This document shows positions 56,324-64,000 of a DNA stretch of 64,000 nucleotides, piece by piece. The first letter of the stretch is position 1; every line of letters starts with the position of its first letter. A model generated the notes under the pieces. It did no database searches and was not told the origin of the DNA. It saw only the letters and a program-made list of their open reading frames with translations. Made by a program: the position numbers and the translations under genes. The DNA comes from Costus lasius (Eukaryota; Streptophyta; Magnoliopsida; Zingiberales; Costaceae): the NCBI GenBank assembly GCA_027563935.2, contig JANVAS020000231.1, positions 14,836,001-14,900,000 on the forward strand, written 5' to 3'.

Positions 56324-59300
56324 CTAATGGTTGAAAAACTTCAAACCCATATTATTACAGTGCTTCTCATGCTTCTGCTGCGCCAGAGGCTTGGTAAGCG
56401 GGTCTGCCAGATTGTCGTCTGTATGAACCTTGCATACTTTGATCTCGCCACGATCAATGATCTCCCTGATCAAATGAAACCGTCTCTGTATGTGCTTGGA
56501 CTTCTGGTGCGACCGTGGTTCCTTTGCTTGTGCGATTGCTCCAGTGTTATCACAAAAGATAACCAAAGGATCTGCACACGAAGGAACAACACCAAGTTCT
56601 CTCACGAACTTACGAATCCACACTGCCTCCTTGGATGCTTCCGAGGCTGCGACATACTCGGCTTCTGTTGTGGAATCAGCAACAGTTGACTGTTTGAAAC
56701 TTTTCCACACCACTGCACCTCCATTCAAGCTAAAAACATAGCCTGATTGCGATCGGAAATCATCCTGGTCAGACTGGAACGAAGCGTCAGTATATCCTTC
56801 AATACTGAGTTCTTCCTGACCACCATATATCAAGAACATATCTTTGGTCCTCCGCAGATATTTTAGGATGTTCTTGACTGCAATCCAGTGCGCCAAACCT
56901 GGATTACTCTGGTAACGACTGGTCACGCTTAACCCGTAAGCGACGTCTGGGCGAGTACACAACATCGCATACATTATAGAACCAATAGCCGAAGCATAAG
57001 GCGTATTGTTCATTTCATCTTTCTCAGTCTGTGTTTGTGGACACTGACTCTTCGAAAGATTCAGACCATGTCTGACTGGAAGATATCCTTTCTTAGAATT
57101 CTCTAAGCGAAATCTCTCCAGGACCTTATCGATGTAAGTACTCTGGCACAGCCCGAGAAGCCTCTTAGATCTATCCCTGTAGATCTTCACACCTAACACA
57201 TAGGCTGCTTCTCCTAGATCTTTCATCTGGAAACATTTCCTCAGCCATGCTTTAACAGCATGCATTTCAGGAATGTCATTTCCAATGATCAAGATGTCAT
57301 CGACGTAGAGGACTAGGAAAATAATCACGCTCCCACTAAACCTCTTATATACACACGGGTCATCCTCGTTCTTGATGAAACCAAATTCAGTGACTGATTC
57401 ATCAAAACGAATGTTCCAGCTTCTCGATGCTTGTTTAAGTCCATAAATAGACTTCTTTAACTTGCATATTTTATGACGATCTGCTGGATTAGTGAAACCT
57501 TCTGGTTGTGTCATATACACATCCTCATCCAGATTTCCATTAAGGAAATCTGTTTTCACATCCATCTGCCAAATCTCATAATCATAATATGCAGCTATCG
57601 CGAAAAGAATCCGAATAGACTTAAACATGGCTACAGGTGAGAAAGTTTCATCATAATCTATCCCGTAGATTTGTTTGAAACCTTTCGCAACTAGCCTGCC
57701 TTTATAGGTAACCACGTTACCATCCATGTCAATCTTCTTCTTGAAGATCCATTTACAGCCTATAGGGATAACTCCCGGAGGCAGATCAACCAAATCCCAA
57801 ACTTGGTTATCTGACATGGAGTCCATCTCGGCGCGCATAGCTTCAAGCCATCTCGCTGACTCCGGTCCACTGACCGCATCCGCATAAGTGAGGGGTTCAT
57901 CATTGTCAATGATGTAGACTCCGTCATAGCACTCAGGCTGTCGACGGATCCTACCCGATCTTCGCGGTTCCCGTGATATCTGAGCCTCAGGTTGTTCAAT
58001 AACCTGTTCTACCGGCTCAGGCTCATCCAACTGTGCTTGGTCACTTTGTCCTTCTTCTGGATTCTCATCCAGCTTTATTTCTCTCCCACTTGCCTCTTGC
58101 AGAAGAAATTCCTTCTCAAGAAATATGGCCGTCCGAGCAACAAAAACCTTGTTCTCTTTGGGGTCGTAGAAATAATAACCCTTAGTTTCCTTAGGGTAAC
58201 CGACAAAGATACATTTGTCAGATCTGCTCTCTAGTTTCCCAGAGGCGAGCTTTTTGACATAAGCCTCGCAGCCCCAGATCCTGATAAATGTCAAGCTTGG
58301 CTGTTTCCCATACCATAACTCATATGGCGTCTTTGAAACTGCCTTGGATGGCACTCGGTTTAGTACCTTTGCAGCTGTTTCCAGTGCAAAACCCCAAAAG
58401 GAGTATGGAAGAGTAGCCTGACTCATCATAGAACGAACCATATCTAGTAATGTTCTATTTCTCCTTTCGGACACACCATTCCATTGCGGTGTTCCAGGCG
58501 GAGTGAGCTGTGAGATAATCCCACACTCTTTTAGATAGTCAGTAAATGCATGACTTAGGTATTCACCACCTCGATCTGAGCGAAGTGCCTTGATATTACG
58601 GCCTAGCTGATTTTGTACTTCATTCTTAAACTCTTTGAACTTGTCAAAAGATTCACTTTTATGTCTCATCAGATAGACATACCCATATCTACTGAAATCA
58701 TCAGTAAAGGTAATGAAGTACTGATAGCCACCTCTGGCATGTTTACTAAAAGGCCCACACACATCGCTGTGTATAAGGTCAAGTAAACCTGAAGCCCTTT
58801 GACCTTTGTGAGGAAAAGGAGACTTCGTCATTTTACCCATCAAACAAGCTTTGCATGTATCAATCTCCTTATAGGAGAATGATCCCAGCAGTCCATGATC
58901 ATGCAACCGCTTAATGCGTTTCTCGTTTATATGGCCTAAACGACTATGCCATAGCAAGGTGCTGTCATCAGCATACTTGGCTTTCTTAATATCAACATTA
59001 TGTATGGAACTTTCCATGTCCAACATGAATAACCCATTATTAATTGAACCAGTTGCATAAACAATATTATCAAATGATAAAACACACTTTGAAATATTGC
59101 ATTCAAAGGAAAATCCCTTCCTGACAAGAGCAGGAATGGAGATAATATTTTTAGTTATACTGGGAACAAAGTAACAACTGTTCAGTTCCAATACAAGTCC
59201 AGATGGTAAAGAAATAAAGTAGTCTCCTACAGCAACAGCAGCAACCCGTGCCCCGTTTCCAACGCGTAGGTCCACCTCATGCTGTCCCACCTGCCTTCTT

Positions 59301-60205
59301 CTCTTGAGTTCCTGTACATTTGAACAAATGTGAACTCCACATGCAGTGTCCAACACCCATGATACAGAAGAAGAAAACATGACCTCAGTCACGAATATAC
59401 CTGAGCCAGAAGCAAAGCTTCCCCTCTTATCTCCTTGGAGCGCTTTACAGTCCTTTTTCCAGTGACCCAGCTGGCCACAGTGGAAACACCTGTATTCCTT
59501 GGACCGCTTCACCTTTTGCTTCAGAACCTTGCTGTAGTTCTTGACCGGGGCCTTGCCCTTCTTCCCCTTCTTCTTGTTCCTTGAAGGAACCATCAAGACA
59601 GAGGTTGAAGGCTTACCCTTCAGAGTCTCCTCAGTGGTCAAGAGCATATTCAGCAGCTCTGCCGGAGTACAATCGATTTTGTTCATATTAAAATTAATAA
59701 TGAACGCGTCGAATGAAGGCGGGAGAGACTGTAGAATAATGTCCACAGCAAGCTCCTGGTTGATGGTATGCCCCAGTTTCTCTAGAGCCTCCTTGTGCCC
59801 AATCATCTTGAGCACGTGAGCTCCCACTGGGCTCCCTTCAGCCAGTTTGCTCTGAAAGAAGAGCTTTGTCAAATTATAGCGCTCAGTCCTCGCCTGTGCA
59901 GCATACAGCATCTTGAGGTTCGCTATCATGTCTATAGCAGACATATCCTCATGCTGACGCTGCAGCGGTGGCGTCATAGACGCTAGCATCAGGCAAGCGA
60001 CATCAATGCTATCATTGACGTGCTTTTCATAGGCTTCCCGAACCGCCCTTGCGGCGTTCGGAGCGGGCTGCGGCGGAATCGCCGTCTCGAGGACATACAG
60101 TTTCCTCTCTGCCTTAAGAACGATCTTAAGGTGTCCAAACCAGTCAGAGAAGTTCGGCCCAGCAAACTTCTCCCTTTCCAGTAGGGATCGCACATTGAAG
60201 TTCAT
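56324..60205 (-). CDS. gag-pol: Copia gag-pol polyprotein, intact (1293 aa)
   Basis: One frame encodes the whole retrotransposon polyprotein that packages, copies and integrates the element's RNA. Gag covers residues 1 to about 230, with a CCHC knuckle at C240, C243, H248, C253. The protease active site is D286 in LDTACG. The integrase zinc finger is H420, H425, C451, C454, and its catalytic triad D481, D544, E580 has 35 residues between the last two. RT motif A is D882 and the YVDD box is 967-970. RNase H has D1140, E1181 and D1219 and ends at FNH-stop. The start Met at 60205 opens MNFNVRSLLEREKFAG, a normal copia gag N-terminus, and no upstream in-frame extension is needed. Oddity: residue 886 is Asp where relatives, including D, have Ala (KTDFLNG versus KTAFLNG), from a single GCT to GAT change; this might impair RT. 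Copia family is certain; I do not assign the lineage. Confidence 0.97.
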   Translation of the reverse strand: MNFNVRSLLEREKFAGPNFSDWFGHLKIVLKAERKLYVLETAIPPQPAPNAARAVREAYEKHVNDSIDVACLMLASMTPPLQRQHEDMSAIDMIANLKMLYAAQARTERYNLTKLFFQSKLAEGSPVGAHVLKMIGHKEALEKLGHTINQELAVDIILQSLPPSFDAFIINFNMNKIDCTPAELLNMLLTTEETLKGKPSTSVLMVPSRNKKKGKKGKAPVKNYSKVLKQKVKRSKEYRCFHCGQLGHWKKDCKALQGDKRGSFASGSGIFVTEVMFSSSVSWVLDTACGVHICSNVQELKRRRQVGQHEVDLRVGNGARVAAVAVGDYFISLPSGLVLELNSCYFVPSITKNIISIPALVRKGFSFECNISKCVLSFDNIVYATGSINNGLFMLDMESSIHNVDIKKAKYADDSTLLWHSRLGHINEKRIKRLHDHGLLGSFSYKEIDTCKACLMGKMTKSPFPHKGQRASGLLDLIHSDVCGPFSKHARGGYQYFITFTDDFSRYGYVYLMRHKSESFDKFKEFKNEVQNQLGRNIKALRSDRGGEYLSHAFTDYLKECGIISQLTPPGTPQWNGVSERRNRTLLDMVRSMMSQATLPYSFWGFALETAAKVLNRVPSKAVSKTPYELWYGKQPSLTFIRIWGCEAYVKKLASGKLESRSDKCIFVGYPKETKGYYFYDPKENKVFVARTAIFLEKEFLLQEASGREIKLDENPEEGQSDQAQLDEPEPVEQVIEQPEAQISREPRRSGRIRRQPECYDGVYIIDNDEPLTYADAVSGPESARWLEAMRAEMDSMSDNQVWDLVDLPPGVIPIGCKWIFKKKIDMDGNVVTYKGRLVAKGFKQIYGIDYDETFSPVAMFKSIRILFAIAAYYDYEIWQMDVKTDFLNGNLDEDVYMTQPEGFTNPADRHKICKLKKSIYGLKQASRSWNIRFDESVTEFGFIKNEDDPCVYKRFSGSVIIFLVLYVDDILIIGNDIPEMHAVKAWLRKCFQMKDLGEAAYVLGVKIYRDRSKRLLGLCQSTYIDKVLERFRLENSKKGYLPVRHGLNLSKSQCPQTQTEKDEMNNTPYASAIGSIMYAMLCTRPDVAYGLSVTSRYQSNPGLAHWIAVKNILKYLRRTKDMFLIYGGQEELSIEGYTDASFQSDQDDFRSQSGYVFSLNGGAVVWKSFKQSTVADSTTEAEYVAASEASKEAVWIRKFVRELGVVPSCADPLVIFCDNTGAIAQAKEPRSHQKSKHIQRRFHLIREIIDRGEIKVCKVHTDDNLADPLTKPLAQQKHEKHCNNMGLKFFNH

Positions 60206-62010
60206 GGTGTTCGTTGCTGCAGGTATCTACAACAATGCAAGAACAGCAAGGTCAGTATCAATGTATAAGAATCAATCAGGACTTAAGAAAGATTCTTTTT
60301 CTCACTATTTTATCAGGCGTGAAAAATCCAGCAAAACAGCCCGAAAGAGTAGAACTCTTTTAGTGAGATGGGATCCAGATTTCATACTTGGTCTCCGCGT
60401 CCCGCTCAGGCGAGATAAGATGCACAGAGAGTACAAGCACTAGTTTCTGGTAGGCAGTCCCTGCCGATCGCCAACCCGTGCGATTCCCCTTCATCTGGGC
60501 AGTCCAGCAGACTGTGCCAACTGAGTTGGTACAACACAATCTCTGACCCCAACAGACGGCTGCCTCCATGTGCTACCATATGCGCCACATATGTAGACTA
60601 CACGGTCAAGCTGACCCGACCTACTCCCTGGACCACCATGTGCTATGCTGAGCAACGAGAAGGGATAAATCCCTGCTCTGTAACACACAGGTGTAATCCC
60701 GCACCGTCTGAAGATAGATGGACGTGCCCACTGAGTGGGTACAACACGGCTCCAACGATAATCAGAACAGTGAGGTTTCGCGTCAGAAGGCTTACGTGCT
60801 TGATATTTTTAGCGTTGGATTTTAACGGTCTTTTATCTTTATTACTATCATTCAATCCCTATGGTGATAGCAAAAGATAAATCTATCATGCATTTCTAAT
60901 ATTTATGCAATAAAAGAAAGCATGTGTCATATGTGGTAAAAGCCCATAGCCCTAGTGAGACCTTAACCTAACTTAAGACTGCACTTGCTTTTCATGGGTC
61001 TTTTGCTGCTCATTTGGCCCAAACCTGGACCCAAGCGCCATCTGCAGCTCTGGTGCGCCCACCAGGAAATGCGCCAGGTCCTAGGGTCGAACCCTAGACC
61101 TCCCACCTGGTCCAGCCATTGCTGCATGCGCCTGTGCCAAGTGTGCTCAGTGCTCTTGTCTAATTAAATTACAAATTTAACTATCTAGACAAGAGTGACA
61201 CGCAGGTCACTTACATTTATAAATTAAAACCCAGTGATTCGCAGATCACAATAATTAATTTACAATTTTAATACAGGCACGCAGGCCCCAGCACAGCACA
61301 CAATTAATATGGGCAGCCCACATATGACTAAATAGACAAACATATGTATCAAATGAGCAAACATGTGATCCATGATAAAAATTAAAATTTTCGAAAACCC
61401 CATGGGATTAATTTTAATTTTTCCTTATTTGCCCTACAACCTTACAACGGTCCATTACTAGGGATCCACTCATCCAACCTAGTCAGATCCACTGCCCTTG
61501 CATGCACCAAGTCCTAACTGACTCGAGTCGACCAAAAGGTCAACTATGCATGCGCTAGGGCTGAACGACCACACTGAGGTCTGGCAAACGGGAGTGACCC
61601 CGGGCCTAACTCAGGTGCGTTCATTAATCGTCACAATCAGACATCGCTACACACCTGTCTGCAGTCGACCTATAGCCACCATAGGCTTGCGCCAAGGTGC
61701 TATCTGGTCGACCCTTTCAGGCTGTCAGATGATCTGATCAGACATGATTGGATCTAACCTAGGGGGTGACATCAACCCCAGTAACCCGTCTAAGGGTTTA
61801 CAGTAAGGTCTTTAGATCTAGCATTAGTCGCGCAAGTGTATAAGTTTTGAAAAGAAAACTACAACTTAGAAGCGCCAACTAACATGCGCAAGATAAACAT
61901 ATAGACAAGATTTTCATCATGTAACTTTCGCATGTTGAAGATCTAAGCATACATTCGCATATATGGATCACGCAAATCATTAAGCAATCAAGATAACATG
62001 CATTCAACCT
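60206..62010 (-). other. Copia E leader (5' UTR, about 1.8 kb)
   Basis: Sequence between primer site and gag start. No open frame with a recognisable domain (the longest frames are 60-82 codons). It differs from the A/B/C leader. On the element strand, pyrimidine-rich sequence followed by GATACCTGCAG lies 17 nt before the ATG and could act as a splice acceptor; there is no proof. Confidence 0.75.
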
Positions 62011-62022
62011 GCTCTGATACCA
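62011..62022 (-). other. Primer binding site of copia E
   Basis: GCTCTGATACCA on plus, TGGTATCAGAGC on the element strand, 2 nt from the 5' LTR; a perfect initiator tRNA-Met match. Confidence 0.93.
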
Positions 62023-62024
62023 GT

Positions 62025-63727
62025 TGAAAGAACCCCTTAAATAAGGGGGGTCCCCTTCATGGGGGAGCATAACCCTTAGAGCATATGGCGCATAAAAATT
62101 ATTCTCTTGCGGAATTAGGGTTATAAGATCGATACGCATGCAAAAGATCAACTTGATAACAATAAGAAAACATTCATACCATCGCCATGGAAAGATGTTT
62201 CCTTGGAAGCAAAGATCAAAGTAGATCTTCTCCTTGTCGTCACACACAAGATGATGTTGCTATCTCTCTTGGTGCTCCTTGTGCTAGCAAGGTTCCAAGA
62301 GGTCCTTGTCGAGTGAAGGGAAAAGAGATGTCTTTCTCCTTGGCCGAATCCTCCTCAACCTTCAAGCGTCGCCGCACACCAAGTCGAGAAGAAAAAAATT
62401 GCGAGAGGAATAAGTGAATTGGCGAAAATAGAGAATACTCTATTTCGGATGAGCGCCCACTCGACATGGAGATCATGGTTACTAAAAATAGTAACCTCTC
62501 CTCATCCCAACGTTCACGCTATGTGAACTCGTCGCCCACTCCTCTCCCTATGAACCAAGCGCTCTTTTAGTGAGCTGGTTCAATTGGTTCGGTTTAAGAA
62601 CCAACCAAGCCAAGCGACAAGGCCTAGATCAAATAAACCCTAAGGCTTTAGATCTAACCGTCGATCTCTTTAATGCCCCTGATCTGACCGATCTGGCATC
62701 CATTCTCTCAATCGAAGCTTACCGATCTCAAGCCCTAATCAATCAAACATGATCAGACCAGATCTCACTTACAATCAGAGATTAAATCCCTTAAAACTGA
62801 ACCCAAACAATTCAGTCCACACGATCTGACTTAAGTAAGCCATATCATCAAATTGTGCGACCCTAAGGGTTTCCTTTAAATGTCGGTAACGATAATTCAC
62901 ATTATCACGATCAGTGAGGGGTATCTAGCAACACATCACTGTCTCCCGATATAAAGGAAAGAGTCTTCCAAGACTACACCCAAACCATAGCACAAGTGTG
63001 AATCATTTCACAAAGCATACATATTTCCTTTGCCACTGGATGTTCTTATTGGACAAGTCTGTCAAACTTGTAACTCCAATATGATGAGCATGATTAGATC
63101 AGATGAACACTGTCACCTGGGTATGGCCATACACTCTCTCAATCATCTCATCCAGGGGGCCCCTTTAGAACATCACACTCCTTAAACAAGGAGACGGCAA
63201 TCCTATGTCTATCACTAGTGCCCTAACCTGACTCAAGCTCACCATCCAAGATAGTCTATAATCATTATGTTTCAAATGATATTGAACTAACTCAAAATAA
63301 TGACAATCATCATTTAGAAAACACAAGTGATCTCAAGTCAGAGGAAATGTGCCACTTGTCTTATACAAGGAATATTCACGTTGTGACAAACAACTGAACA
63401 TCCTAGTAGGGTCTGTCCAGTACATCCCATGTACCCATGAGTCTACATCTTATTCCATGCTCGAAGCATCCTATAAGATCAGAACACATATTAGTCTTAA
63501 CCATATCAAGGCTGTCTCATGTTCACCAAGATACATCGACTAAGGACATAACAGCATGTCAGCCCAGCTGAACAGCTTTGAGACATTATTCAGAAGAACA
63601 TATATTGCAGCAGACAATGTAACTAACTGAATAACAACCATGCCTTTATAAACATAATAGTTTATTACATGATACTTGTTACATTCCCACAGGCCTCAAA
63701 CATTAGCCTTAAGGGCATACCCCAACA
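62025..63727 (-). repeat. Copia E 5' LTR (1703 bp)
   Basis: Offset 7424 from the 3' LTR, with the same length and the same open frames residue for residue. On the plus side it is followed by CGCTT and the resumed F leader. Confidence 0.92.
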
Positions 63728-63732
63728 CGCTT

Positions 63733-64000
63733 ACTTTTACTTGAGGCATGCTTTGCTTACATGAAGTTGCGCTTGTATCATGCTTTGCTTACATGAAGTT
63801 GCGCTTGTATCATGCTTTGCTTACATGAAGTTGCGCTTGTATCATGCTTTGCTTATATGAAGTATGCGCTCCCCCTTGAAGGGGACCCCCTAAAGTTTGC
63901 GCTCCCCCTTGAAGGGGACCCCCTTAGATCTAAGGGTTATATGCAAGCATGTTGTTTGTTTGTATGATTGCGCATGTTCTAAGGTTTTTCTAAAACTTAC
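63733..64000 (+). other. Copia F leader, resumed
   Basis: Non-coding leader after the E insertion. It consists largely of two tandem repeats (63747-63926), then ATCTAAGGGTTATATGCAAG, similar to text in the family's LTR end. Confidence 0.7.
63747..63926 (+). repeat. Two tandem repeats in F leader (32 bp and 33 bp)
   Basis: CATGCTTTGCTTACATGAAG plus TTGCGCTTGTAT, a 32-bp unit, occurs three times exactly (63747-63842) and once partly. Two copies of a 33-bp unit beginning TGCGCTCCCCCTTGAAGGGG (63865, 63898) follow. The second unit is self-complementary (CCCCTT/AAGGGG) and resembles the end of the E/F LTR. Confidence 0.9.

Larger units (their letters stand above)
54601..63727 (-). mobile_element. 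Copia E (minus strand), complete and recent, 9127 bp
   Basis: LTRs 54601-56303 and 62025-63727 are both 1703 bp, with no difference found where compared (several hundred bases, plus identical open frames throughout). The target duplication CGCTT lies at 54596-54600 and 63728-63732. The primer site is at 62011-62022 and the purine tract (AGTGCAAGTGGGAGAT on the element strand) at 56304-56319. A leader of about 1.8 kb and one uninterrupted gag-pol frame complete it. It inserted into the leader of F in the opposite direction. It is the only element here that could be autonomous. Confidence 0.95.
52835..64000 (+). mobile_element. Copia F (plus strand), interrupted by E, runs off window
   Basis: 5' LTR 52835-54534, primer site 54537-54548, first 52 bp of leader (54549-54600), insertion of E with its CGCTT duplication, then leader resuming at 63733 with tandem repeats to the window end. 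Gag-pol and the 3' LTR are not in the window. Confidence 0.75.

Noticed and set aside
63747..63863. CRISPR-like repeats
   Set aside because: Units are directly adjacent without spacers; this is a minisatellite in a plant retroelement leader.
1..64000. A host protein-coding gene or non-retroelement system
   Set aside because: Every open frame over about 180 codons resolves to gag or pol of an LTR retrotransposon; nothing else with domain support was found.

Overview
This is nuclear DNA from a land plant, from a gene-free, repeat-rich (probably pericentromeric or otherwise heterochromatic) region. The evidence is wall-to-wall Ty1/copia and Ty3/gypsy LTR retrotransposons with plant-type proteins, methionine-tRNA primer sites and TG...CA LTRs with 5-bp target duplications, plus class II tRNA-Leu genes. 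I see no host protein-coding gene and cannot name the species. The only intact protein gene is the 1293-codon gag-pol of one copia element (56324-60205, minus).

Layout. 1-605 is a broken gypsy RNase H fragment fused into the T arm of a tRNA-Leu gene. 606-1504 is one unit of a tandem repeat whose units each carry a tRNA-Leu(CAG) gene or relic. 1505-2864 is the 3' end and LTR of a gypsy element. 2865-6595 is element G, a gag-only gypsy derivative with 2.2-kb LTRs. 6596-11234 is copia A (minus strand), which G abuts or interrupts inside the 3' LTR. 11235-15156 is a second tRNA-Leu array. From about 14259 the order gypsy end - G - copia repeats at near identity (15157-23065). Copia B is split: its 3' part is at 20252-23065 and its leader and 5' LTR are at 40627-44210. 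Between them lie an unidentified LTR-like sequence (23066-23380 plus 39753-40626) and, inside that, copia C (23381-39752). C itself holds a solo LTR (25363-27381) and copia D (31881-37221). 44211-50406 is a third tRNA-Leu array. 50407-52834 holds copia leader and LTR fragments. Copia F (plus strand) starts at 52835, and its leader is interrupted by the intact copia E (54601-63727, minus). F resumes at 63733 and leaves the window.

History as read from the sequence. A block [tRNA-Leu array - gypsy end - G - copia] exists as two tandem copies about 13.65 kb apart at the left ends. Copy 1 has lost about 19.3 kb of what copy 2 holds, across a 3-bp AGG microhomology. The array lies at both ends of the block, so unequal crossing-over within it is the simplest origin of the duplication. 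Three insertions have flanking duplications: E (CGCTT, exact), the solo LTR (CAATC, exact) and C (AAACT/AAACC, one mismatch). E is the youngest: both LTRs are 1703 bp and looked identical wherever I compared them.

How the parts work. E has everything needed for its own cycle: LTR promoter and terminator, tRNA-Met primer site, polypurine tract, gag, protease, integrase, RT and RNase H. The other elements are decayed or non-autonomous. The most unusual feature is the repeated amplification of complete tRNA-Leu(CAG) genes inside 0.8/1.6-kb tandem repeats.
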